In this document: piece after piece, positions 1-5,704 of the stretch
Layout of the letters: every line of letters starts with the position of its first letter
Position numbering within the stretch: the first letter of the stretch is position 1
DNA from: Bacillota bacterium
GTDB lineage: Bacteria; Bacillota; Dethiobacteria; DTU022
Assembly: GCA_012510325.1 (NCBI GenBank)
Contig: JAAZIG010000062.1
Span: forward strand, 1-6,001
Direction: 5' to 3'
Length of the DNA stretch: 6,001 nucleotides
Translations under genes and position numbers: made by a program
Notes under the pieces: model-generated
Databases searched by the model: none
What the model was told of the DNA's origin: nothing
The model's input: the letters and a program-made list of their open reading frames with translations, nothing else

Positions 1-440
1 ACCGCAGCGCCGATGAGAGCGGTGACGGTGTCGGTGAGCGCCGCCCGGGCGAGGGTAATCACCGCCAGCGAGATCAGGGCGATCAAGGCCGGGCGCAGCC
101 CGTTGAGAAAACGCTCCGCCCGGGGGTCCAGAATCGCCCGTCCCAGGAAACGCCCGCAGAGGAGCAGGATGGCCAGGGAGGGGGTGACCACCCCCAAGGT
201 GGCCAGAAGGGCGCCGCCCGCTCCGGCTAGGCGGTAGCCGATAAAGGTGGCCGCATTGATCGCCAGCGGCCCCGGGGTGACCTCGGCCACGGCGATGATA
301 TCGATAAATTCCGCAGCTGTCAGCCAGCTGTGAGCGGTGATAATTTCCCTCTCCATGAGCGGGATCATGGCATATCCGCCGCCGAGGGTGAAAAGGCCTA
401 TTTTGAGGAAGATCCCGTATAAAGAGAGCAGTTCAATCAA
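1..440 (-). CDS. Chromate transporter family (CHR, short-chain) protein, C-terminus cut by window edge
   Basis: Membrane protein of the CHR (chromate ion transporter) superfamily, short single-domain type. Reading down from TTG at 440, the frame is open for 146 codons to the window edge. It shows the family signature TLGGGYAMIP near residue 18 and VTPGPLAIN near residue 54, followed by long hydrophobic stretches. Family members in this form are about 190 residues, so roughly 45 residues should lie outside the window. The TTG start is chosen because AGAGGGG (446-452) sits 5 nt upstream and because the hydrophobic N-terminus and glycine motif then fall where the upstream paralogue has them. It overlaps the stop of the upstream CHR gene by 8 nt, so the two are probably translationally coupled and form a heteromeric transporter. 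Family members export chromate, but the substrate here is inferred and could be another anion. The family call is firm; the exact start less so. Confidence 0.88.
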   Translation of the reverse strand, partial: MIELLSLYGIFLKIGLFTLGGGYAMIPLMEREIITAHSWLTAAEFIDIIAVAEVTPGPLAINAATFIGYRLAGAGGALLATLGVVTPSLAILLLCGRFLGRAILDPRAERFLNGLRPALIALISLAVITLARAALTDTVTALIGAA

Positions 441-1014
441 CTGAACCCCTCTTTTCCCGGGAGAAGAGCAGCCCCGCCAGCCCTCCGGCCAGCAAGATGA
501 TGATGGGATGAAGCTTCAGGAGCAGTGCCGCCGCCAGCAGCGCCGCCGCCAGCGAGAAGCTGATCCAGTTGTCGAAGATATTGCGTCCCAGGCCGACCAC
601 CGCCGCAGCGATGAGGGCGACTACGGCTGGACGGAGGCCGTAGAATATCGCTTTCAGGTAGACGTTATCCTGGAGAACAGGAAGGAAAAAGGCGACCAGC
701 GTTAAGATGACCGCAACTGAGGGGACGATTATCCCCAGTGCCGCCAGCAGACCGCCCAAGATTCCGCGCAGGCGCATTCCGATCTGAATGGCGCTGTTCA
801 GAGCGATCGCTCCGGGAAGGCTCTGGGCGAGGACAATGATATCGATGAACAGGTTTTCGTCAACCCATTCCCGGCGGTCCACCACCTCGCGCTGAATGAT
901 CGGCAGCATGGCGTAGCCGCCGCCGAAGGTGAAGGCGCCCACTTTTAAAAAAACTAGAAATATCGTCAGTAAAGAAACCGCTTTCGGCTCGGCTGCCTGC
1001 AGTTCCTGCTCCAA
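433..1014 (-). CDS. Chromate transporter family (CHR, short-chain) protein, 193 aa
   Basis: Complete short-chain CHR superfamily membrane protein. The signature FGGGYAMLP lies at residues 30-38 and SLPGAIALN at 65-73. The rest is strongly hydrophobic, with probable spans around 16-34, 83-112, 122-142 and 152-184. Its length of 193 residues is normal for the single-domain form, which usually occurs as adjacent pairs that together equal one long ChrA. The start is TTG: TGAGGT (1021-1026) lies 6 nt upstream, no ATG suits the frame, and the next stretch is already membrane. The second motif reads PGA where the neighbour has PGP, so the two paralogues have diverged and are not a recent duplication. 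The gene is first of the pair, and the next CHR gene starts within its last codons. A decayed MarR-like regulator lies just upstream. Chromate efflux is the family's known role; the actual substrate is not shown by sequence. Confidence 0.9.
   Translation of the reverse strand: MEQELQAAEPKAVSLLTIFLVFLKVGAFTFGGGYAMLPIIQREVVDRREWVDENLFIDIIVLAQSLPGAIALNSAIQIGMRLRGILGGLLAALGIIVPSVAVILTLVAFFLPVLQDNVYLKAIFYGLRPAVVALIAAAVVGLGRNIFDNWISFSLAAALLAAALLLKLHPIIILLAGGLAGLLFSREKRGSVD
446..452 (-). promoter_or_regulatory. Ribosome binding site that fixes a TTG start at 440
   Basis: Minus-strand AGAGGGG lies 5 nt before the TTG codon at 440-438. It is inside the 3' end of the upstream CHR gene, so ribosomes finishing that gene are placed to restart on this one. 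No ATG or GTG is available at this point in the frame. Confidence 0.6.
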
Positions 1015-1020
1015 GGGGAA

Positions 1021-1026
1021 ACCTCA
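1021..1026 (-). promoter_or_regulatory. Ribosome binding site that fixes a TTG start at 1014
   Basis: Minus-strand TGAGGT lies 6 nt before the TTG at 1014-1012. It supports TTG initiation of the first CHR gene. An overlapping ATG made from the same bases is in another frame and gives a non-homologous peptide. Confidence 0.55.
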
Positions 1027-1104
1027 TTTCTGTTGCGGCTGTGCAGCTCAATTTGCTGTCCAGGAAGGCCATTTATGCTTTGCGCTTCCCCGAAAGCCCA
1101 GGGA

Positions 1105-1366
1105 TCATCTTTTGATGCGGTTCTGCTCTGTCTCCTCCAGCCGGTCGCATACACGCATCACCGCCTGCAGAGAGACAAGTAGATTTTCCCGCTCTTCTTC
1201 GGTAAGGCGCACAGCCAGGTTGTTGAAGCGGAAAGAGCGCTTTGGAGCGCCTTTCGAAAACCAGACCGGCGAGCTGCCGGTCGTAGGAGGTCAGGTTGAC
1301 CCGGACCACACGCCTCTCTTTTTCATCGCCGCGCCTTTTAATCAGGTTTTTTACTAGGTTAGGGTA
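1105..1366 (-). pseudogene. Remnant of a MarR-family transcriptional regulator (C-terminal half, frameshifted)
   Basis: No intact gene lies between 1015 and 1468, but two minus-strand frames join into a protein-like sequence. From 1366 the first frame reads LVKNLIKRRGDEKERRVV and then RVNLTSYDRQLAGLVFERRS, which has the pattern of a MarR wing (LI.RR.D..D.R...V.LT) followed by the start of the long dimer helix. Around 1231-1233 the good sequence moves to the next frame, as if one base were inserted, and continues RFNNLAVRLTEEERENLLVS up to ETEQNRIKR and a TGA at 1105. That acidic-helical stretch matches the usual MarR C-terminal helices. The N-terminal half with most of the winged helix is missing: an in-frame TAA stands at 1367-1369 and the 100 bp beyond hold no matching frame. 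It may once have controlled the CHR genes downstream. The assignment is from motif memory; a sequencing error could explain the frameshift but not the missing N-terminus. Confidence 0.55.
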
Positions 1367-1386
1367 TTATCGGGATGAAGTCAAGA

Positions 1387-1409
1387 CGCCGCCGGTAGAT
1401 CCGGCGGCG
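1387..1409 (-). terminator. GC-rich hairpin behind the sigma-factor operon, possible terminator
   Basis: A perfect 9-bp stem, CGCCGCCGG paired with CCGGCGGCG, encloses the 5-nt loop 1396-1400. On the minus strand it lies about 60 nt after the stop of the last operon gene (1469) and is followed by TCTTGACTTC, which is only mildly T-rich. It is therefore an imperfect intrinsic terminator or a 3' stabilising hairpin. Its position between the operon and the MarR remnant fits transcription ending there. Confidence 0.4.
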
Positions 1410-1468
1410 CCCCAAAACCCTTGCCCCAAGTTGGCTGGTTTGCCAATGGCCGGGCGGCATTATAAGGA

Positions 1469-2416
1469 TCATTGCACCTTGCGGATATTTGCCTCGATGG
1501 TTTGGCTGCTGGAAATTACCAGAGGCCAGCTGCCCCGCCCCAGCCTGAACTTTCCGGAGGCCCTCTGATAAGGGTTGCTGTCGGGATCCTCTTCCTCAGT
1601 GGTGTATTCCCAGTCTATATTGCCCGTCAGGTTTGACCTGGACCGGGACACCGAGCCGGAGAGAAGTACATCCAGATCCGGAGAGAGGTTCACCCGGACG
1701 GGCCCGCTGTTATCGATAGTCCAGCCGGCGTTGAGGGAGTCAAGGCTTAAGGTGATGCTGTTGTTGTAACCGGAGCCGGTTACCTCCAGGGTGATATCGG
1801 CGGGTATAAAGATGGCCCTGCCTGACTCGCTCAGGCGACGTCTAAAGATATTGTTCTGCCCGGGAACATGGTTGATCTGAACAAAAAGGGAATCACCGAC
1901 TTTTTTAATCTCCGCCTGGCCCTGCTCCGCCAGTTCTCCGGCCGCTTCGCCGGAGGCGGCAGGGATGGTCGCCTGACCCAGGATGGTTATCTTGTCGTCC
2001 GTGGTGTTATGCAGCTCCAGCTCCCCGCCCCGGGAGGAGATGATCACCTTGTTAATTCCGACCAGGCTGATCTCCTGGTCCGGGATGGAACAGGGGTAAT
2101 CGGAGAAAGCGAGCGCCTCGCGGATCTGGGGCAGCACACCGCTGTAAGAGAGGGTATAGCTGCCCAGGCAGAAGAAAAAGAGGATGATCATCAGGAAAAT
2201 GGACCAGCCGTCATATTTAATCTTGAACTGTTCATTCCGGGATAGAAATCCCGATGCCAGGATCTCTGCTCCGAACAGGATGAGCGCCAGCGGCCACCAG
2301 ATGATTACCAGATCCAGCGCTTTGTGGGCGAGGCTAAAATGATCAACGATCAGGCCGGCGCCCAAAAATACCAGAATTAAACCCATGGAAAATGAGCCAA
2401 CGCGCCATTGTCTCAT
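1469..2416 (-). CDS. Membrane protein with LiaF/DUF5668-like spans and a DUF4097-like extracytoplasmic domain
   Basis: A 315-residue membrane-anchored protein of unproven function. Three hydrophobic spans are visible: about 10-27 (GLILVFLGAGLIVDHF), 34-55 (containing WWPLALILFGAEIL) and 70-90. The first two have the LiaI/LiaF-type (DUF5668-like) pattern, a glycine-rich span then W.P..LI..G. Residues about 115-315 form a soluble, beta-strand-like region rich in alternating hydrophobic residues, Ser, Gly and Asn, with phrases such as ELELHNTTDDKI and NNSITLSLDSLNAGWTIDNS. This resembles DUF4097/DUF2807-type beta-helical domains and probably lies outside the membrane. ATG at 2416 is chosen because a strong AGGAGGA site lies just upstream in the end of the preceding gene, 3 nt away. 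It is the last gene of the sigma-factor operon. By analogy with LiaF it may sense or modulate envelope stress, but that is inference. Confidence 0.8.
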   Translation of the reverse strand: MRQWRVGSFSMGLILVFLGAGLIVDHFSLAHKALDLVIIWWPLALILFGAEILASGFLSRNEQFKIKYDGWSIFLMIILFFFCLGSYTLSYSGVLPQIREALAFSDYPCSIPDQEISLVGINKVIISSRGGELELHNTTDDKITILGQATIPAASGEAAGELAEQGQAEIKKVGDSLFVQINHVPGQNNIFRRRLSESGRAIFIPADITLEVTGSGYNNSITLSLDSLNAGWTIDNSGPVRVNLSPDLDVLLSGSVSRSRSNLTGNIDWEYTTEEEDPDSNPYQRASGKFRLGRGSWPLVISSSQTIEANIRKVQ

Positions 2417-2419
2417 CGC

Positions 2420-3043
2420 TTATTCCTCCTCCTGCGGCAGTTCACCTGTTAATGTGTCCTGCGGCTCAGCCGTCACCTGTTTAACCGGCGCCGGCGTCTG
2501 TGCAACGGGCGGCGATTGCTCTGTTTCAGGCACAGTAGTCTCCGGCGTTTCGGGTGGGGACAGTGTTTTGCCCCAGGCCAGGCGGATTCCGCCGGCAATG
2601 AACAGCAGGGCTACGAGGGTGACGCCTGCTGTCCGGATCACATCATATCTCAGATATTGAACGAGCACAGGGAGGGCCAGCTTATTAAACAGGATCAGAG
2701 CCCCGATGACAATGAGGCTGAGGCCTGCCCATCTCTGGTTTTTAAACAGCCAGTGCCAATCCTCAAACCGGTATCCCTGGGGAGCCGGCACCGCGGGCGG
2801 GTTAGCCGCGGAGGCGTTAGAGGCCAGCCCGTCATAACACTGCAGGGCATCAAAAAGGTTGTAAAACCAGATCACCGGCATGAGAAATCCGAACAGCGAC
2901 AGGCCGGTCCAATCGAGCAAAAAGATCGCCATGAGAAAGGCCGCCATAAATACGAGGCCTCTTTGCAGCCAGCCCAGATACATATGTCCCACACCGGGGA
3001 GTGCTGACAGGATCACGGTGACCAGTTTACTTTTTTCAGGCAT
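2420..3043 (-). CDS. Multi-span membrane protein with acidic proline-rich C-terminal tail
   Basis: A 207-residue membrane protein not assigned to a characterised family. The N-terminus (residues 1-70) contains ALPGVGHMYLGWLQRGLVF and two further hydrophobic segments (about 27-44 and 48-67). This PG.GH.YLG..QRG pattern resembles TM2-domain and related small membrane proteins. A short Ala/Pro linker (about 73-90) leads to two more spans, about 105-122 (WAGLSLIVIGALILFNKL) and 138-156, which resemble the DUF5668/LiaI pattern seen in the next gene. Residues 160-207 are a low-complexity Pro/Glu/Thr tail. The ATG at 3043 follows AGAGGTGA, which lies in the stop region of the anti-sigma gene 2 nt upstream. 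It is third of four genes in the sigma-factor operon, so a role beside the anti-sigma factor in envelope sensing is likely but unproven. Confidence 0.78.
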   Translation of the reverse strand: MPEKSKLVTVILSALPGVGHMYLGWLQRGLVFMAAFLMAIFLLDWTGLSLFGFLMPVIWFYNLFDALQCYDGLASNASAANPPAVPAPQGYRFEDWHWLFKNQRWAGLSLIVIGALILFNKLALPVLVQYLRYDVIRTAGVTLVALLFIAGGIRLAWGKTLSPPETPETTVPETEQSPPVAQTPAPVKQVTAEPQDTLTGELPQEEE

Positions 3044-3045
3044 GC

Positions 3046-3501
3046 TTATTCACCTCTGACTTCACGTAGTTTTTCCAGCTGGTTCCGGGCAGAATCCAGA
3101 AAACGACCCGGGTCCCACCGGGCACCTTTCTCCAGTGTCCTGGAGACTTGCCCTGTTTCTGCCAGTAGGCCCGGAATTTCTCTGGCAAAAAAATCGAACA
3201 GACCGCTGCTCATGAGGGCCAGAGTGATCGCTGCGGCGACGGTATAATTCACCAGGGAGCGGGAGCGCCGTTTTTTGTCCGCCTGCCGCTTTTTGGCCTT
3301 GATTCCATCCTTAATGGCGGCGCTGAAATCCGGCGGCAGCAGCATCTCCGCCAGGCGGGTTTCGTGCTCCTCTGCAGCGGCGAGGTAGCTTTGCAGGCAG
3401 GTGTCGCATGTGGCGAGGTGATCTTCCATCAGGCGGCGCTGATCAGCATCGATTTGATTTTTTCGGTATAGGATCCATGCTCCGGTATCATAGTGATCCA
3501 T
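3046..3501 (-). CDS. Anti-sigma factor with HxxxCxxC zinc finger and one membrane span
   Basis: A 151-residue probable anti-sigma factor that would hold the ECF sigma factor encoded just upstream. Residues 20-36 contain the ZAS/zf-HC2 motif HLATCDTC, with H28, C32 and C35 as expected zinc ligands. A strongly basic stretch (about 68-82, KAKKRQADKKRRSR) precedes a single membrane helix at about 83-105, so the N-terminal finger should be cytoplasmic. The remaining 45 or so residues outside are short and helical, with no obvious sensor domain. The frame is open much further upstream inside the sigma gene, but ATG at 3501 is chosen because AGGAGGGG lies 7 nt before it, the sigma stop ends 1 nt away, and the upstream extension is Arg/Ser/Pro-rich out-of-frame sequence. 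Such factors are usually released by proteolysis or conformational change; the signal here is unknown. Confidence 0.9.
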   Translation of the reverse strand: MDHYDTGAWILYRKNQIDADQRRLMEDHLATCDTCLQSYLAAAEEHETRLAEMLLPPDFSAAIKDGIKAKKRQADKKRRSRSLVNYTVAAAITLALMSSGLFDFFAREIPGLLAETGQVSRTLEKGARWDPGRFLDSARNQLEKLREVRGE

Positions 3502-3502
3502 T

Positions 3503-4039
3503 TTACAGCCCCTCCTCATACTCGTTCCGTAAGATCCTCCTGGCGCGGTAAAGGCGCGACTCCACTGTCCTAACACTGACCCCTGTTTCATCGGCCAGCT
3601 GGCGGTAGCTTTTTCCCTCCAAAAGGTAGCCGGCCATGGTGGTGCGGTAGGGCGGGGGCAGTGTCTGCAGGAGCGAAGCCAGGCTGACCCCGGCCATCCG
3701 GCTGAGGTATTCTTCTTCCGCCGAGAGAGCGCAGCCCGGGAGCAGATCGCCCGGGGAGTTGTGCAGAGTCTCCTTGCTGTGGCGCTCCCGCTCCCGGCAC
3801 CAGTCAATGGCCTTGCGGGTGGCGATGCGGGCCAGCCAGAATTTGAAGTTGCCGCCGCGGTAACCCGATAGTGAGCGGTAGATCTGCCAGAATGTCTCCT
3901 GCAGGACATCCTGGGCTGCCGAGGGATCCCGGACTACGGGCAGGATCACGGCCATGAGGTAGCCTTTGTAATGATCCACGAGCTTTCCAAAAGCATCCTC
4001 ATCGCCGCCGGCGGCTTTTCTGATCCATCCAGAATCCAA
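3503..4039 (-). CDS. ECF-type RNA polymerase sigma factor (sigma-70 family), 178 aa
   Basis: An alternative sigma factor that would direct RNA polymerase to a small regulon. Region 2 spans about residues 14-86, with DVLQETFWQIYRSLSGYR (45-62) as the core-binding part and FWLARIATRKAIDWCRERER as the -10 recognition part. Region 4 spans about 117-170, ending in the helix-turn-helix SYRQLADETGVSVRTVESRL. There are no regions 1.1 or 3, and the length is normal for the ECF group. The start is TTG at 4039: AGGAGG (4047-4052) lies 7 nt upstream and the protein then begins at the usual place before region 2. It heads the four-gene operon, and its stop is 1 nt from the anti-sigma start, so the pair is probably made in fixed ratio. 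The ECF call is firm; the target promoters and signal are unknown. Confidence 0.95.
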   Translation of the reverse strand: MDSGWIRKAAGGDEDAFGKLVDHYKGYLMAVILPVVRDPSAAQDVLQETFWQIYRSLSGYRGGNFKFWLARIATRKAIDWCRERERHSKETLHNSPGDLLPGCALSAEEEYLSRMAGVSLASLLQTLPPPYRTTMAGYLLEGKSYRQLADETGVSVRTVESRLYRARRILRNEYEEGL

Positions 4040-4046
4040 AGGCTCC

Positions 4047-4052
4047 CCTCCT
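4047..4052 (-). promoter_or_regulatory. Shine-Dalgarno site that fixes the TTG start of the sigma factor
   Basis: Minus-strand AGGAGG, a full match to the consensus, lies 7 nt before TTG at 4039. An overlapping ATG at 4055-4053 is out of frame with the sigma gene. A strong site paired with a weak start codon may limit sigma synthesis. Confidence 0.65.
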
Positions 4053-4122
4053 CATGCTCCCGTGATATAAGACGGATTAAAAGGGCTGATCCCTGCAAAA
4101 ATCGTTATTTATCCTAATAAAA

Positions 4123-4152
4123 ATTATAAGCCCGGATCACCAAAACAATCAA
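4123..4152 (-). promoter_or_regulatory. Sigma-A-like promoter of the sigma-factor operon
   Basis: On the minus strand, TTGATT (4152-4147) is followed after 18 nt by TATAAT (4128-4123), a perfect -10 box with a 4 of 6 -35 box. Transcription would start near 4116, giving a leader of about 75 nt before the TTG start. No convincing ECF-type AAC/CGT promoter with proper spacing was found, so basal expression is probably housekeeping. Confidence 0.55.
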
Positions 4153-4166
4153 GCGGGGTATTCTAT

Positions 4167-4195
4167 TTGTTTGCTCTGCCTGAACTTGGTATACT
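4167..4195 (+). promoter_or_regulatory. Sigma-A-like extended -10 promoter of the amrA-amrS genes
   Basis: TTGTTT (4167-4172), a 17-nt spacer and TATACT (4190-4195) with an upstream TG (4187-4188) make an extended -10 promoter. Transcription would start near 4202, about 64 nt before the ATG at 4266. It points away from the sigma-operon promoter, with 14 bp between the two -35 boxes. Confidence 0.5.
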
Positions 4196-4265
4196 GTAGC
4201 CAGATATTGTCGTCAGGCCGGACCGACAGGTTACCGGCCGAAAAAAAATTGCAGGGGGGATCGCC

Positions 4266-5654
4266 ATGTTGAAAACAATCGGGCTCACCCCGCATCCGCC
4301 GCTGATTATTCCGGAAGTCGGCCGCGGTGAACTGGCCAAAGTCGAGCAGACTGTCACGGGGATGAAACAGCTGAGCCGGCGGATCCGCCGGAGCGCCCCG
4401 GAGCTCCTCATCGTGATCACGCCGCATGGTCCCCTGCTGCGTGAAGGGATCGCCGCGATCGCGCAGCCCTTTCTGGAAGGCGACTTCGGCTCCTTCGGCG
4501 CAGCGGGGGTGAAAGTTTCCCTGAAGACGGATGCTCTTCTGCTGGAGCACCTTCAGCGTGAGAGCGAGGGGGAGGGGCCGCGCCTCATCGCACTCGGGGC
4601 AGGCGGCCGCCGTCTTCCCCGGGGGTTCTCCATGGATCACGGCGCCGCGGTTCCCCTGTACTATCTGCAGCAGGCCGGCGTGCCCCTGCGCGGGCTTCAC
4701 CTGACCTATACTTTTGCTCCCTTACGCGAGCTGTACCGCTTCGGCGAGATTCTGCGCCGGGCGGTGGAGGCGCGGGCCTTGCCAACGGCCATTGTGGCCA
4801 GCGGCGATCTGTCCCACCGGCTCACCCCCGGGGCGCCGGCGGGGTACAATCCGCGGGGTGCGGAGTACGATCGCCTGCTCGTGGAGCTGCTGCGCGCAGG
4901 AAAGGTTGAGGAGATCCTCAACCTGGACGAGGATTTTGTTGAAGAGGCCGGCGAATGCGCCCTCCGTTCATTTGTTATCGCCCTCGGCGCTCTCTCCGGA
5001 GAGCGCTTCCGAAGTGAAATACTCTCCTACGAAGGTCCTTTTGGGGTGGGCTACATGGTGGCGGAGCTTCGTCCGCTGGAAGGGAGCGGCGGGCAGAGTT
5101 CATCGCCGGCCGAGGAGGAAACGGCGGCGGAAGGAAGCGCCGCCGGTCCCAGCGTCCAGGCGGCGCTCGCCCGGCGGGCGCTGCGCCATTATCTGGAGCA
5201 TGGCCGCCCGCCGGCGGCACCCGAGCCGCTTCCGGAGGAGCTTGCTCCGCCCGCCGGTGCCTTTGTTTCGCTGAAAAAGGGGGGAGAGCTGCGCGGCTGT
5301 ATCGGCACGGTCGAGCCGGTTCGCCGGAGCCTGGCCGAAGAGATCATTGCGAATGCCGTCAGCGCCGGGGTCAAGGATCCCCGGTTCAGTCCCGTCCGGC
5401 TCGAGGAGATCGCTGAACTCACCGTCTCCGTGGATGTGCTCCTGCCCCCGGAGCGAATTGCGGACCCGGCAGAGCTGAACCCGGAAAAATACGGGGTTAT
5501 CGTGCGCAGCGGTTACCGCAGCGGTCTTCTGCTCCCCGCTCTTGAAGGAATCAAGACGGCGGATGAGCAGATCGCCATCGCCCGCCGCAAGGCCGGGATC
5601 GGTCCGCGGGAGCCCGTGGAGCTGTACCGTTTTGAGGTCCGCCGCTATGAATAA
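4266..5654 (+). CDS. amrA: AmmeMemoRadiSam system protein: class III extradiol dioxygenase/MEMO-like domain fused to AMMECR1
   Basis: A 462-residue two-domain cytosolic protein. Residues 1-268 resemble LigB/MEMO-type class III extradiol dioxygenases: LTPHPPLIIPE (H10), ITPHGPL (H54), SMDHGAAVPLYYL (H125), ASGDLSH (H184) and AGECALRS (E230) are candidate metal or catalytic residues, and GVGYMVAEL ends the fold. Residues about 270-296 are a Ser/Glu/Ala/Gly linker. Residues about 297-462 are an AMMECR1 domain with its hallmark LRGCIGT (342-348), DPRFSPV (371-377) and GLLLPAL (420-426). No signal peptide or membrane span is seen. ATG at 4266 follows the purine run AGGGGGGA 5 nt upstream. The next gene is the radical SAM partner, completing the trio of domains called AmmeMemoRadiSam. 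The reaction of this system is not known to me; the dioxygenase-like residues suggest iron binding, while Cys345 of AMMECR1 may be reactive. The base composition is visibly more GC-rich than the divergent operon. Confidence 0.92.
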   Translation: MLKTIGLTPHPPLIIPEVGRGELAKVEQTVTGMKQLSRRIRRSAPELLIVITPHGPLLREGIAAIAQPFLEGDFGSFGAAGVKVSLKTDALLLEHLQRESEGEGPRLIALGAGGRRLPRGFSMDHGAAVPLYYLQQAGVPLRGLHLTYTFAPLRELYRFGEILRRAVEARALPTAIVASGDLSHRLTPGAPAGYNPRGAEYDRLLVELLRAGKVEEILNLDEDFVEEAGECALRSFVIALGALSGERFRSEILSYEGPFGVGYMVAELRPLEGSGGQSSSPAEEETAAEGSAAGPSVQAALARRALRHYLEHGRPPAAPEPLPEELAPPAGAFVSLKKGGELRGCIGTVEPVRRSLAEEIIANAVSAGVKDPRFSPVRLEEIAELTVSVDVLLPPERIADPAELNPEKYGVIVRSGYRSGLLLPALEGIKTADEQIAIARRKAGIGPREPVELYRFEVRRYE

Positions 5655-5704
5655 GCCGGCGGGAATTTACGCTGCCGGGTAGAGAGGAGCTTCAGGTGAG
5701 CCCA

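Noticed and set aside
13..237. Plus-strand Arg/Ala-rich open frame at the left edge.
   Set aside because: It is the antisense of the CHR transporter gene, and its basic, repetitive composition is typical of a GC-rich shadow frame.
1868..2245. A 125-codon plus-strand open frame inside the beta-domain membrane protein gene.
   Set aside because: It is opposite a coherent protein with spans and strands, and shows no family features of its own.
3502..3909. A long upstream extension of the anti-sigma frame inside the sigma gene.
   Set aside because: The extension is Arg/Ser/Pro-rich out-of-frame sequence of the sigma gene; the ATG at 3501 has a strong ribosome site and the right N-terminus.
4060..4075. 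CCGT and ACGG as a short inverted repeat in the sigma leader, with minus-strand CGTC as a possible ECF -10 element.
   Set aside because: The arms are only 4 bp and no AAC-type -35 element lies 16-17 nt upstream of CGTC, so neither an operator nor an autoregulated ECF promoter can be supported.
4182..4214. Plus-strand TGAAC followed by CGTC as an ECF promoter for amrA.
   Set aside because: The spacing is about 25 nt, far longer than the 16-17 nt expected.
4149..4700. A 183-codon open frame on the minus strand opposite the 5' half of amrA.
   Set aside because: It is antisense to a clearly homologous gene, lacks a fitting ribosome site and recognisable domains, and is explained by GC-rich codon structure.
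5656..5679. CCGGC and GCCGG arms between amrA and amrS as a terminator.
   Set aside because: Only a 5-bp stem with a 13-nt loop and no T-run; the genes are more likely cotranscribed.
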